From Legionella sp. PATHC032 (lineage in GTDB: Bacteria > Pseudomonadota > Gammaproteobacteria > Legionellales > Legionellaceae): DNA of 64,000 nucleotides. Each line of letters begins with the position of its first letter. Position 1 is the first letter of the stretch. Made by a program: the position numbers and the translations under genes. The notes beneath the pieces were generated by a model. It made no database searches. It was given only the letters and a program-made list of their open reading frames with translations, and was not told where the DNA came from. The DNA is taken from positions 1,545,001 to 1,609,000 of the forward strand of contig NZ_JAPHOV010000001.1 of the NCBI RefSeq assembly GCF_026191185.1, given 5' to 3'. This document shows positions 8,486 through 18,680 of this stretch, piece after piece.

Positions 8486-10522
8486 ATGAATTTGTTAGCA
8501 GATTATGTGCAACCAATGACTTACTGGCTACAAGCAAACCCACATTGGTCTCTGTTTATCACATTCTTAATCGCTTTAAGCGAATCTTTAGCTGTCATCG
8601 GGAGTATTATACCTGGCTCCGTCACCATGACTGCAATAGGGATATTAGCAGGTTCTGGAATCATGCGTATTGATTTGACATTGCTTGCCGCTACTCTGGG
8701 GGCTGTTTGTGGAGATAGTCTTAGTTACTTTTTGGGATACTTTTATAGTGATCGTTTAATTGAGATTTGGCCCTTTAGAAAATATCCGGGCTTATTGAAA
8801 TATGGTAAAGACTTTTTTGCAAGCCATGGTGGTAAAAGTGTATTAATTGGTCGTTTTATTGGTCCATTACGTTCGATCATCCCGGTAATTGCTGGAATAA
8901 TGCATATGAAACAATGGAGATTCCTGATTGCAAATATAGTTTCTGCTATCGGATGGTCGATTTTATATGTTATGCCAGGGGTATTGATTGGTGCAGCAGG
9001 ACATGAGTTATCAGCAGAAGGAGCTACAAGATTTTTTATCCTGATATTGGTGATTCTTGCTGTTATTTGGTTGACTAGTCTTGTTCTCAAATGGTTATTT
9101 ATTAAGTTAAATTCATTTTTGAAAAGTAACTTGCATCGTTTTTGGTTAGAAATTAAGACAACCCCCAGACTATCTAAAGTATATAATGCTATCACTCCTG
9201 TTCAAGAGGAAAATCATTACAATACAGTTGGTTTATTACTTATTGCTCTAGTGATTTTTCTTCTCTTTTTGATTTTAGTTATTTTTACCATTGAAGGTCA
9301 ACTGCTAGACTATATCAATGTGCCTGTGCATTTTTTTATGCAAAGCTTTCACAGTTCCTTACTGGAAGCAGTTTTTATTGTATGTGCTCAATTAACAAGT
9401 AAATCAACGTTAACTGGGCTATTCATCACCTCTTGTATATGGTTTGTTTATCATAAAAATTATCGAGCTACAGTTTATTTAAGCAGCATAACCCTATTGA
9501 GCTGTGTTATTGCTTTATTTTTAACTAAAATAATTGATAGCCCCAGACCGCAAGGACTCTTGGTTACTTTGCCTGGTTCTTCTTTTCCATCTGTTAGTAT
9601 CTCGATTGCAACAGCACTGTATGGTTTTATTTTATTTTATATAAATAGCAAGTATTCCTTAATTACCAGCAGTTTTAAAACAATTATATTAATTGTTCTC
9701 GGATTAAGTGGGTTTGCTAATATCTATTTAGGCGACTTTTGGCTTTCTGACGTTTTAGCTGCTTATTTGTTGGGAGCTGAAGTTTGTTTGATTCATTGTT
9801 TGGTGTATAGAAGGTTTAGTACTTCTGTTATAAAGAATGAACATCCATTAATTATGCTCATATCACTATTTATGGTTATTGTATTTGCAACAGCAATTTC
9901 AACCGTTGTGAATTTTAAAGAGTTAGTTCATAACCATATGCCCTACCATAAGGAATTTACTCTAACAGAAAAACAATGGTGGGATCAGCAAAAGCCTCTT
10001 TTACCTTTGTACCGGCTAAGTAGAATTGGAAAACGAATAAGCCTTTTAAACATTCAATATGTAGGTGATTTGGATGCTTTTCAAAATAAGCTTGAACAAT
10101 TTGGTTGGGAACCACAGAGTGATAAAACTTTTTTTACCAGATTACTGATGCGAATGAATAATGCACCATCAAATGTTAAATTGCCTTTACTCACTCAGTT
10201 ATATGAAAATAAAAAGCCAGGCTTGATGATGACGTATCAAGATAAAAAATCCAAGTTGATTTTTGATTTAACTATTTGGCAATCGAACTATTATTTATCT
10301 GAACCTAAAAGAATTGTGTGGATAGGCTCCATTCATCAAAATATTTTTAATTTAAAGCAAAAAAAATCCAAACATAATTTATTGCCAGTATTAAATCCAT
10401 TGTCTTATATAATCCCCGCTCTTGATGATTTTACACTTAGAAGGATTGTGCTGTCTGACAATTTGGTAAAAACATCGGTTTTTCCTACTGCTCCCATAGT
10501 TCTTTTGATAAAAAGCAAATAA
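8486..10522 (+). CDS. lssY: LssY: DedA-PAP2-LssY_C membrane protein
   Basis: This 678-residue polytopic protein belongs to the Lss type I secretion locus of Legionella. Three parts can be seen. A DedA/SNARE-associated domain (about 1-200) has the GRFIGPLRSIIPVIAG signature. A PAP2-like domain (about 245-445) follows. A soluble LssY C-terminal domain (about 480-678) contains PLYRLSRIGKR and IVWIGSIH. The PAP2 active site is degenerate: PSGH reads PSVS at 368-371, the Arg of the third motif is Asn412, and its His is Phe418, though Asp422 remains. Hydrolysis by this domain is therefore doubtful. DedA proteins take part in lipid-carrier flipping. How LssY assists LssB/LssD is not known from sequence. 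Confidence 0.88.
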   Translation: MNLLADYVQPMTYWLQANPHWSLFITFLIALSESLAVIGSIIPGSVTMTAIGILAGSGIMRIDLTLLAATLGAVCGDSLSYFLGYFYSDRLIEIWPFRKYPGLLKYGKDFFASHGGKSVLIGRFIGPLRSIIPVIAGIMHMKQWRFLIANIVSAIGWSILYVMPGVLIGAAGHELSAEGATRFFILILVILAVIWLTSLVLKWLFIKLNSFLKSNLHRFWLEIKTTPRLSKVYNAITPVQEENHYNTVGLLLIALVIFLLFLILVIFTIEGQLLDYINVPVHFFMQSFHSSLLEAVFIVCAQLTSKSTLTGLFITSCIWFVYHKNYRATVYLSSITLLSCVIALFLTKIIDSPRPQGLLVTLPGSSFPSVSISIATALYGFILFYINSKYSLITSSFKTIILIVLGLSGFANIYLGDFWLSDVLAAYLLGAEVCLIHCLVYRRFSTSVIKNEHPLIMLISLFMVIVFATAISTVVNFKELVHNHMPYHKEFTLTEKQWWDQQKPLLPLYRLSRIGKRISLLNIQYVGDLDAFQNKLEQFGWEPQSDKTFFTRLLMRMNNAPSNVKLPLLTQLYENKKPGLMMTYQDKKSKLIFDLTIWQSNYYLSEPKRIVWIGSIHQNIFNLKQKKSKHNLLPVLNPLSYIIPALDDFTLRRIVLSDNLVKTSVFPTAPIVLLIKSK

Positions 10523-10647
10523 TAGAATGTAGTTGATTGCAGGAAACATGCTCTGATTTATTTATATTAGACCTGGCTAGTAACCCATGTAAATTACTGA
10601 TATAACTATATATGTTCTTATAATTTATATAATAAGGGATGGAATCA

Positions 10648-11253
10648 ATGCATATCTTGGCTAAAGTTATTCACTGTCTCTTTCCATTAATTGCACTAAC
10701 TCTTTTAATTATTGGAATCAAACGAAATGCGATTTATTATATTATTTCTTCGTTATGGATAAGCCTTATTTCATTAGTCATTCATTATCAAACTTCTGGC
10801 GGAGAGATTTTAGGTACTTATTTTAATTATCTTAACGCAACAATATATACCATCAATTTATTCGTTTTGTGTTTATCTCTAGTTTATGTTTTATGGCATT
10901 TAAGCAATGATAATGTAGCGTTTAAAATAGTTAGCAGCTTGTTTCAATCATTTATAGTCATTGGAGCTTTATTGGTTGTAATCAATCTTTGGATAAATGC
11001 CTATTTTATCGAAAACAGGTTGAATGGAACTCCTGTGATGCAGGTAGCCCTTTTAGAGAAGCCTGATTATTGTAATTACAGATATATATTTTATAAGGTG
11101 GCGCTGGATGGCACCGTTTATTATCTTTGCCCTAATCATTACGGTTTAATCCCATCTATTGGTCGATTGTCAATAAGCCCAGATTTTATAGCATCACAGT
11201 TATCAATACCAAGCAAAAAGCAAATGCTCTTATTGCAACAAAAAAGGAGTTAA
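10648..11253 (+). CDS. lssZ: LssZ: membrane protein of the type I secretion locus
   Basis: The name rests on position between lssY and lssA and on general character. The 201-residue protein has four hydrophobic segments in its first 135 residues and a short polar C-terminal part containing CNYRYIFYK and YYLCPNHYG. No enzymatic motif is visible. The ATG at 10648 has an AAGGG ribosome site 9 bases upstream; the ATG at 10639 directly abuts that site and is unlikely to be used. A 115-bp gap separates it from lssY. Its role in export is unknown to me. Confidence 0.7.
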   Translation: MHILAKVIHCLFPLIALTLLIIGIKRNAIYYIISSLWISLISLVIHYQTSGGEILGTYFNYLNATIYTINLFVLCLSLVYVLWHLSNDNVAFKIVSSLFQSFIVIGALLVVINLWINAYFIENRLNGTPVMQVALLEKPDYCNYRYIFYKVALDGTVYYLCPNHYGLIPSIGRLSISPDFIASQLSIPSKKQMLLLQQKRS

Positions 11254-11337
11254 ATTAGCAATTTTCTATATTTTAACAAATTGTTCTGATATTTATTATT
11301 TGATAGTATGTGTGTAACTTACCAGTATAGTGCGTCT

Positions 11338-12039
11338 ATGAAGCGATTTTTTCCGATATTGTTTATTCTTTACTGCTGTAATTTATTTGCAATGGCACCT
11401 AAGCTTAACTGGGATAAAGCGATTGACAAAGCAATAAAACGTTATGGACTAAGAGTAGAACCGCAATTAATCTCTTATTTTTCTAAAGCCGGGGTTAGCT
11501 ACCCTCCTAAAGAAATTGCCTTGCTTGCCTTCAAGTCAGAGCGTAAAGTTGAGTTATGGGCAAAAAATCCAGACCAAGCATGGACGCATATTCATGATTA
11601 CCCATTAACTGGTTTTAGCGGGCGTTTAGGACCCAAATTACGCGAGAATGATAAGCAGATCCCCGAAGGGATCTATAAGTTAGTAAATTTTAACCCTTTT
11701 AGCAGCATGCACCTATCCATGATGATTAACTACCCAAATAGTTTCGATCGGCAAAAAGGTTATATGGACGGTAGAAAAGAGTTAGGGAATAATATTTTTA
11801 TTCATGGAAAAAATTTATCTGTCGGATGTTTGGCTGTCGGTGACCTTGCTATTGATCAACTGTTTATCTTGGCAAGAAGAGTCGGTCTCAAAAACATTCA
11901 GGTTATTATTGCCCCTAATGATTTACGATATCAAAAGCCATCAACCGCTACATTTGCCCAACCCAGATGGTTGCCCGAGCTTTATAAGCAAATAGCAGAA
12001 TCTCTCAAACCCTTTAAAAAGACTAAATTTACTGCTTAA
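11338..12039 (+). CDS. lssA: LssA: YafK-type L,D-transpeptidase-like protein
   Basis: The 233-residue product has an N-terminal signal sequence (cleavage near LFAMA-PKL) and a YkuD/YafK-type domain. The catalytic signature is visible: an IFIHG segment followed by SVGCLA, giving the His and Cys expected for L,D-transpeptidase chemistry. GFSGRLGPKLRENDKQIPEG is a typical YafK block. YafK relatives cleave or form links between peptidoglycan and proteins in the periplasm. In this locus it may open or remodel the wall for the exporter or its adhesin, which is inference. The ATG at 11338 is chosen because it begins the signal peptide; the ribosome site is weak. Confidence 0.8.
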   Translation: MKRFFPILFILYCCNLFAMAPKLNWDKAIDKAIKRYGLRVEPQLISYFSKAGVSYPPKEIALLAFKSERKVELWAKNPDQAWTHIHDYPLTGFSGRLGPKLRENDKQIPEGIYKLVNFNPFSSMHLSMMINYPNSFDRQKGYMDGRKELGNNIFIHGKNLSVGCLAVGDLAIDQLFILARRVGLKNIQVIIAPNDLRYQKPSTATFAQPRWLPELYKQIAESLKPFKKTKFTA

Positions 12040-12133
12040 TATAAAGATTAATTTTTTTATTTTATTTTATTTAAGTAATTTGAGTATATACTTAAATAAA
12101 ATAATTAATATAAAGAATAATCATAAAAATCAT

Positions 12134-14290
12134 ATGAATACTCCGAGAAGGCAATCATGGTCTCATATTGATTTGGGCGAAATAGCCAAGAATGATTCTT
12201 TGCTAGCCTGCCTGGTATTATTAACTCGATATTATCAAAATCCGTTTTCGCCTCCATCACTTATAGCTCGTTTGCCATTGGTCAATAGTAAATTGAGTGT
12301 AGATATGTTTTCGCGTGCTGCTGCCAGAGCTTCTTTGGATTCTGAAGTGAAAACTTTAAAATTAGAACAAATCAGTGATTCAGATATACCATTAGTATTA
12401 ATTAAAAAAAATGGTGAGGCTGTGCTTCTAATACTGGAAGATGATGGCAAAAGAGTAATACTTGATCCCAAGCAACCTGATACCCGGATTGATTTGAATC
12501 AAATTGCCGATGAGTTAAGCGGAGAAGTCATTTTTGTTGAACAACAATACAAATCTAGTGCAAGAGCCCATGAAACTCTTTCCAAAGAACAAAAAAACTG
12601 GTTTTGGAAAGTTGTTATTAAATCTTGGCCATTGTATTCGGAAGTTCTTGTGGCATCGCTGCTAGTGAATGTATTTGCACTGGTCGTTCCATTATTTAGC
12701 ATGAATGTGTATGACCGCGTGGTTCCAAACCATGCTATTGAAACCATGTGGGTGCTCGCCAGTGGCGTTGCATTAGTATTTATTTTTGATATGTTGCTTA
12801 AGAGTTTGCGTTCCTATTTTATTGATGTAGCAAATAAACACAGTGATAAAGAGTTGTCTGCTTTAATATTTCAACAGGTTCTTGGTTTAAGTATGGCAAA
12901 CAGGCCGCGATCAGTTGGTTCTTTAGCCAATACGGTACAGTCATTTGAAGTATTCAGAGATTTTATTACGTCAACTACAATGACAGTTCTTGTTGATCTC
13001 CCTTTTGTATTTATTTTTCTTTTTGTTATTTATTTGATAGGCGGGGTTTTATTTTGGATACCTTTTTTAGTACTCCCCACTATTTTTATAATAGGTTTAT
13101 TGCTGCAATGGCCTTTAATTCGACTTACGAGAAAATCCTACCAATATGGCGCTGAAAAGCAAGCTACGTTGTTTGAATCTTTAGCTACCATAGAAACTGT
13201 AAAGACAACTGGAGCAGAGTCAGTCTTGCAATCACGATGGGAAAAGATAATAAATGAATCCTCTAAAAACTCTATGCAATTGCGTTTTGTAGCTAATACA
13301 AGCATCAGCATTACTAATCTGGCTCAACAAATTGCTACTATCGCTATTATCATTGCAGGTGTTTATATGATTTCTAAAGGTGAGTTAACCACAGGGGGAT
13401 TGATTGCCTGCACCATATTAACCGGAAGAGCATTGGCCCCCATGGCGCAGGTATCTACTTTATTTACACGTTACTTCCAATCAGTTAATGCGTTGGATTC
13501 ATTAAACAAGATTATGCAACTTGAGACAGATACAACAGAAGAAACTCGTTATCTACACAGACCTACTCTGAAAGGTGCAGTTGAGTTTAAACAGGTGTCT
13601 TTCCAATATAAGGATGATGAGACTAAGGTACTGCAAAATCTTAATTTTAAAATTAATCCAGGTGAACGTGTAGCCATTATAGGACGAGTTGGTTCAGGTA
13701 AATCGACTTTGGGAAAATTAATATTAAAACTGTATGTTCCTAGCGAAGGAACCATTCTGCTGGATGGTACCGATTACAAACAAATTAATCCCGACGACTT
13801 GCGTCAGCAAATAGGTTATATTCCTCAGGATGTCGTTTTATTTTATGGAAGTATAAGAGATAACATTTGTGTAGGAGCACCCTTTATAAATGATTCTTCT
13901 CTTTTAAAAGCAGCTGAAATAGCTGGAGTAACGAGTTTCACCAATAATCATCCTAAGGGCTTTGATAGACAAGCAGGAGAAAAAGGGGCAGAATTATCGG
14001 GAGGGCAAAGACAAGCTGTGGCACTTGCCCGTGCTTTGATTATGAGCCCTAATATCCTATTACTGGATGAGCCGACTTCGGCGATGGATGATAATAACGA
14101 AAAACAAATTAAAAAAAATCTTAATGAATATTTATCCGATAATCGTACTTTGATTTTAATAACTCATAAGATTTCCATGCTGGAGCTGGTCAATCGCATT
14201 ATCGTTTTGGAAAATGGCAAAATTATTGCTGATGGTAATAAAGACGCCGTTCTAAGTGCCCTTAGGACTGGAGTAACGGTGAGGAAATAG
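12134..14290 (+). CDS. lssB: LssB: type I secretion ABC transporter (permease-ATPase)
   Basis: LssB is the inner-membrane ABC exporter of the Lss system, which is known to be needed for RtxA secretion in L. pneumophila. The 718-residue protein has an N-terminal C39-like domain (about 1-130) in which the peptidase DCG signature is not seen, as in LapB/HlyB transporters. An ABC transmembrane domain (about 150-430) and the nucleotide-binding domain follow. The latter shows Walker A GRVGSGKST near residue 517, LSGGQRQAVALARAL, Walker B ILLLDEPTSAMD and the switch histidine in LITHKIS. The ATG at 12134 is preferred over the TTG at 12080. lssD follows after 3 bp. Confidence 0.94.
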   Translation: MNTPRRQSWSHIDLGEIAKNDSLLACLVLLTRYYQNPFSPPSLIARLPLVNSKLSVDMFSRAAARASLDSEVKTLKLEQISDSDIPLVLIKKNGEAVLLILEDDGKRVILDPKQPDTRIDLNQIADELSGEVIFVEQQYKSSARAHETLSKEQKNWFWKVVIKSWPLYSEVLVASLLVNVFALVVPLFSMNVYDRVVPNHAIETMWVLASGVALVFIFDMLLKSLRSYFIDVANKHSDKELSALIFQQVLGLSMANRPRSVGSLANTVQSFEVFRDFITSTTMTVLVDLPFVFIFLFVIYLIGGVLFWIPFLVLPTIFIIGLLLQWPLIRLTRKSYQYGAEKQATLFESLATIETVKTTGAESVLQSRWEKIINESSKNSMQLRFVANTSISITNLAQQIATIAIIIAGVYMISKGELTTGGLIACTILTGRALAPMAQVSTLFTRYFQSVNALDSLNKIMQLETDTTEETRYLHRPTLKGAVEFKQVSFQYKDDETKVLQNLNFKINPGERVAIIGRVGSGKSTLGKLILKLYVPSEGTILLDGTDYKQINPDDLRQQIGYIPQDVVLFYGSIRDNICVGAPFINDSSLLKAAEIAGVTSFTNNHPKGFDRQAGEKGAELSGGQRQAVALARALIMSPNILLLDEPTSAMDDNNEKQIKKNLNEYLSDNRTLILITHKISMLELVNRIIVLENGKIIADGNKDAVLSALRTGVTVRK

Positions 14291-14293
14291 TCA

Positions 14294-15430
14294 ATGAAAA
14301 AAACTCACAGTTCAAAAACCTTTACCCATATTATTTTATGGACTTCCTTGCTTTTTTTTATTGTAGCGATTATTTGGGCCAATTATGCCATTCTTGATGA
14401 AGTAACTACAGGACAAGGAAAAGTCATTCCTTCCAGCGAGGTGCAGGTTATACAGAATCTTGAAGGCGGGATTATTCAGAATATTTTTGTCAAAGAGGGA
14501 CAAATAGTTAAAAAAGATCAAATTTTAATGCAAATTGATAATACTCGATTTATGGCCAGCTATGCCGAAGCAGAGAAAAAAATTGATGCACTGGAAATAG
14601 AAATTATACGGCTTAATGCTGAAATCAGTAATACGAAACCTGTGTTTCCAGAAAAATTTACCAAAACCTATCCCCATCTTGTGCAGGATCAGTTGTCTCT
14701 ATATGAATCGCGTATGAGAGAGTTGAATCAATTGGAAAAGTCCCTGGAGTTGGCACAAAAGGAGCTGAATTTAACACGCCCATTATTAAAAGGAGGTTCC
14801 GTATCAGAAGTCGAGGTTATTAGACTGGAAAGAACGGTAAGTGAAATTAAAGGAAATATTGAGAAATTCAAATCAGAAGAGTTGGATAGATTAAATAAAG
14901 CCAGAACTGAGTTATTTGCGCTGGTTGAGGCTAATAAAGCGGATAAAGATCGTTTAACCAGGACTACAGTTCGTTCTCCAGTTTATGGCATTGTAAAACA
15001 AATTAAGACGAAAACGATTGGTGGTGTGGTTCAGCCGGGTAGTGATTTGCTTGAGATAGTACCACTTGATGATACTTTATTAATTGAAGCAAAAATACGC
15101 CCTTCTGATATTGGTTTTATACACCCCGGCCAAAAAGCCATGGTTAAAATTACTGCTTATGACTTTTCTATTTATGGTGGATTGGAGGGAGTTGTAGAGC
15201 ATATTAGTGCCGATACTATTATTGATGAGCAAACAGATAAAAAAGAAGAAAGCTATTATATAGTTAAAGTGCGAACAGAGAAAAATTATCTGGGAACTGA
15301 AAAAAAACCATTACCTATCATTCCTGGCATGCAAGCTACAGTTGATATACTTACAGGTCAAAAATCTGTTCTTCAATACCTCTTGAAACCAATCATTAAA
15401 GCTAAGCAATCTGCACTAAGAGAACGTTGA
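14294..15430 (+). CDS. lssD: LssD: type I secretion membrane fusion protein (HlyD family)
   Basis: LssD is the periplasmic adaptor joining LssB to a TolC-type outer-membrane channel, which is not encoded in this window. The 378-residue protein has a short cytoplasmic N-terminus and one membrane helix at about residues 13-32. A lipoyl/barrel-sandwich half-motif follows (VIQNLEGGIIQNIFVKEG), then a helical hairpin of about 100 residues with AQKELNLTRPLLKGGSVSEV, and the second half-motif (VRSPVYGIVKQIK) with beta-barrel regions. It is shorter than E. coli HlyD (478), mainly in the hairpin. An AGGA site precedes the ATG, inside the end of lssB. Confidence 0.92.
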   Translation: MKKTHSSKTFTHIILWTSLLFFIVAIIWANYAILDEVTTGQGKVIPSSEVQVIQNLEGGIIQNIFVKEGQIVKKDQILMQIDNTRFMASYAEAEKKIDALEIEIIRLNAEISNTKPVFPEKFTKTYPHLVQDQLSLYESRMRELNQLEKSLELAQKELNLTRPLLKGGSVSEVEVIRLERTVSEIKGNIEKFKSEELDRLNKARTELFALVEANKADKDRLTRTTVRSPVYGIVKQIKTKTIGGVVQPGSDLLEIVPLDDTLLIEAKIRPSDIGFIHPGQKAMVKITAYDFSIYGGLEGVVEHISADTIIDEQTDKKEESYYIVKVRTEKNYLGTEKKPLPIIPGMQATVDILTGQKSVLQYLLKPIIKAKQSALRER

Positions 15431-15537
15431 TTATTAGAAGTCATTAGCTTGTCATATTATGCGATAATTAGTTAATTGGTCTATCATAATATTAATATTA
15501 TTTTCTGTAAGGCTATCCGTACAAAGGATATAATATT

Positions 15538-18066
15538 ATGCAATCGATGGTACTCCATAAATCATCCAATTCTTACTACAATGCATATTATCTAACTGTA
15601 GCTTTCGCCACTCTAACATTTATCTTTGGGCTGTCTGTTTTAATTGGTTGGCATTTTAATATTGAGTTTTTAATTCAATACCAACCAAATAAGGTAGCAA
15701 TCGTTTACAATACAGCTTTATCCTTTATCATTTTATCCTTTTCTATTTTTTTATTCCTAAATTGCTATTACAAGTCAGCCATTACCTTAAATACTATTGT
15801 TTTCATTTTATCTGGGTTAGCGCTTGCACAGCATATTTTTAGTATTAACCTTGGGATCGACGAAGTATTCTTTCATCACTATCAATCTATTGAAAATGCT
15901 TATCCTGGCAGAATGGCTGCGAATACAGCATTTTGCTTTTTATTAATTACTACAGCACTTATTTTGATGAATATAAGATGTTATCAATCCTTTAATAATT
16001 CTCTGGCAGGTGCACTTGGTTTATTAGTATTTTGTTTGGCTTTATTGTTCATAAGTGGTTATTTTTCAGACATTCAACAAGCTTACAAATGGGGTGACAA
16101 AACACCCATGTCAATCAATACAGGAATTGGTTTTTTGTTGCTTTCTTTAGCAGTGATGGGTTTATATTGGCATAATAATACCCTTTATCAATTAAACTCT
16201 GGTATTGCAATGCCTTATTTGAGTGCATTTTGCATTATGTTTACTTTTGCCTTGTTATCATTTGAAATTTTTAAAAAGGAAAAAGAACTAAATTTAAGCA
16301 CCAATTTATCACTCAGTACGCTTGCTTTAGGAGTTTTTTTTTCCATTCTGTTTGGATTAATCATTAGATTATGGCAATTGGCAAAAATATCAGCTGTAAC
16401 TGCCAAATATGCATTATCAGAAATCAAGGCAACTCTGGAATCTACCGCAGATGGTATTTTGGTAGTGGATAGAACAGGCAATGTGATGAATTACAATAAA
16501 CGCTTTTTAAATATGTGGTATCAAGAAGAGAGACCTCTGAAAACGATAAATTATCATGATATAAAATTGATAATTAATAAACAATTAATCAATCGAAAGG
16601 AAACACTTCAAAGAATCAATAAGATCTTGAAAACTCCAAATTATCAACACTCATTCGAGTTAAAATTTAAAGGTGAGATATATTATGATTGCTATACTCA
16701 ACCACTAAAACTGGATGATGAAATCATTGGGCGTGTTTGGAGCTTTAGAGATATTACTATTCCTAAAAGGCTTGAAATGGAGCTATCTCACCAATCTACA
16801 CATGACATGCTTACTAATTTACCTAATAAAGTATTGGCTATTAACATGCTAGGATATGCAATGAAAACAGCAGTTAGTAGTAAAAAAATAGTCGGAGTAT
16901 ATCTATTAGATTTGGATCGATTTACACAAATCAATGATGTCTTTGGGCACAGCAAGGGAGATGAAATAATAAAAGCTATTTCAAGACGTTTAATTGATTG
17001 TGTGCCGATGAACCATGTACTTGGACGACTTAGTGGTGATCAGTTTATTGTAATTGCCAGTATTAACAATAACAAGGAGGTTGTTACTGGAGTCACACGT
17101 TTACTGAGTGCGTTTCAAGAGCCTGTTAAAATGAACGGTCATTGTATTAAAATGAGTTGCAGTGTAGGGATTTCATTTTACCCTAAAGATGGAGATACAG
17201 TTGACACCTTATTATCTAAGGCTGATATTGCCCTGTCTCGAACAAAAGTTGAAGGTCGCAATAGTTTTCAATTTTATACACAAGAAATGCATAGCTATAC
17301 ATTAGAACACATTTTACTGGAAAGTGAGTTAAAGAATGCAGTGGCGAAAAATGAGTTTGTTTTGTTTTACCAACCTATTCTAAAATTGAGTTCTTTGAAT
17401 GTGATTGGTTTTGAGGCTCTAATCCGCTGGAATCACCCTCGGAATGGGTTAATTCTCCCGGACAAATTTATTCCTCTTGCAGAAGAAATAGGAATAATTG
17501 GTGAAATTGGTGATTGGGTGTTCGTCACCGCATGCAAACAGATACAAGCATGGCAACTCCAAGGGTTTAAAAATATAAAAATTTCAATTAACATTTCACC
17601 AAAGCAGTTTAAATTTCAATATATTCCCAAGAGGATTAATGAATTATTATCTGAATTTCAAGTAAAATCAGAATCTATTGAATTAGAATTAACTGAAAAT
17701 ATATTAATAGACAAGTCGACTGATATTATCGATACTTTAAATGAATTAAAGGAAATGGGTATCCAAATTTCAATTGATGACTTTGGTACCGGTTATTCTT
17801 GCTTAAGCTACTTAAAAGACTTACCAATTGATATTTTAAAAATTGATCAAAGCTTTGTTAAGGATCTAAAAAATAATCAATCCAATCAAACTCTAATAAA
17901 AGCTATCATTGCGATGGCAAAAAAATTTAATTTGAGTTTGATTGCAGAAGGAATCGAAAACCAATATCAACTCGAATTTTTAAAAAAACTTGGTTGTCAT
18001 TACGGGCAAGGATATTATTTTTCTCATCCAAAGCCAACCGAAAATTGCATGCAATTTTTGCAATAA
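15538..18066 (+). CDS. lssE: LssE-like membrane GGDEF/EAL protein, probable c-di-GMP phosphodiesterase
   Basis: The 842-residue protein has about eight N-terminal membrane helices (residues 15-280), a PAS-like sensor (about 290-415), a GGDEF domain and an EAL domain. The GGDEF motif reads SGDQF (499-503), so cyclase activity is unlikely. The EAL domain keeps EALIRW (Glu626), NISPKQF, ELTEN, DDFGTGYS (Asp747/Asp748), LKID, AEGIE and GQGYYF, the metal and catalytic set of active phosphodiesterases. It follows lssD by 107 bp and may be cotranscribed. A role in controlling the Lss substrate by c-di-GMP is plausible by analogy with LapD systems but is inference. The symbol follows Legionella usage as I recall it. 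Confidence 0.88.
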   Translation: MQSMVLHKSSNSYYNAYYLTVAFATLTFIFGLSVLIGWHFNIEFLIQYQPNKVAIVYNTALSFIILSFSIFLFLNCYYKSAITLNTIVFILSGLALAQHIFSINLGIDEVFFHHYQSIENAYPGRMAANTAFCFLLITTALILMNIRCYQSFNNSLAGALGLLVFCLALLFISGYFSDIQQAYKWGDKTPMSINTGIGFLLLSLAVMGLYWHNNTLYQLNSGIAMPYLSAFCIMFTFALLSFEIFKKEKELNLSTNLSLSTLALGVFFSILFGLIIRLWQLAKISAVTAKYALSEIKATLESTADGILVVDRTGNVMNYNKRFLNMWYQEERPLKTINYHDIKLIINKQLINRKETLQRINKILKTPNYQHSFELKFKGEIYYDCYTQPLKLDDEIIGRVWSFRDITIPKRLEMELSHQSTHDMLTNLPNKVLAINMLGYAMKTAVSSKKIVGVYLLDLDRFTQINDVFGHSKGDEIIKAISRRLIDCVPMNHVLGRLSGDQFIVIASINNNKEVVTGVTRLLSAFQEPVKMNGHCIKMSCSVGISFYPKDGDTVDTLLSKADIALSRTKVEGRNSFQFYTQEMHSYTLEHILLESELKNAVAKNEFVLFYQPILKLSSLNVIGFEALIRWNHPRNGLILPDKFIPLAEEIGIIGEIGDWVFVTACKQIQAWQLQGFKNIKISINISPKQFKFQYIPKRINELLSEFQVKSESIELELTENILIDKSTDIIDTLNELKEMGIQISIDDFGTGYSCLSYLKDLPIDILKIDQSFVKDLKNNQSNQTLIKAIIAMAKKFNLSLIAEGIENQYQLEFLKKLGCHYGQGYYFSHPKPTENCMQFLQ

Positions 18067-18067
18067 T

Positions 18068-18637
<570 letters not shown>

Positions 18638-18680
18638 TTATTTATTTCCTTAGAAGTTGTTTATACAGTCTAAAATGAAG

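Noticed and set aside
12134-12530. Active C39 peptidase domain at the LssB N-terminus
   Set aside because: The catalytic DCG signature is not present; the region looks like the inactive C39-like domain of LapB/HlyB transporters.
16992-17290. Diguanylate cyclase activity in the LssE-like protein
   Set aside because: The active-site motif reads SGDQF, lacking two key positions of GGDEF.
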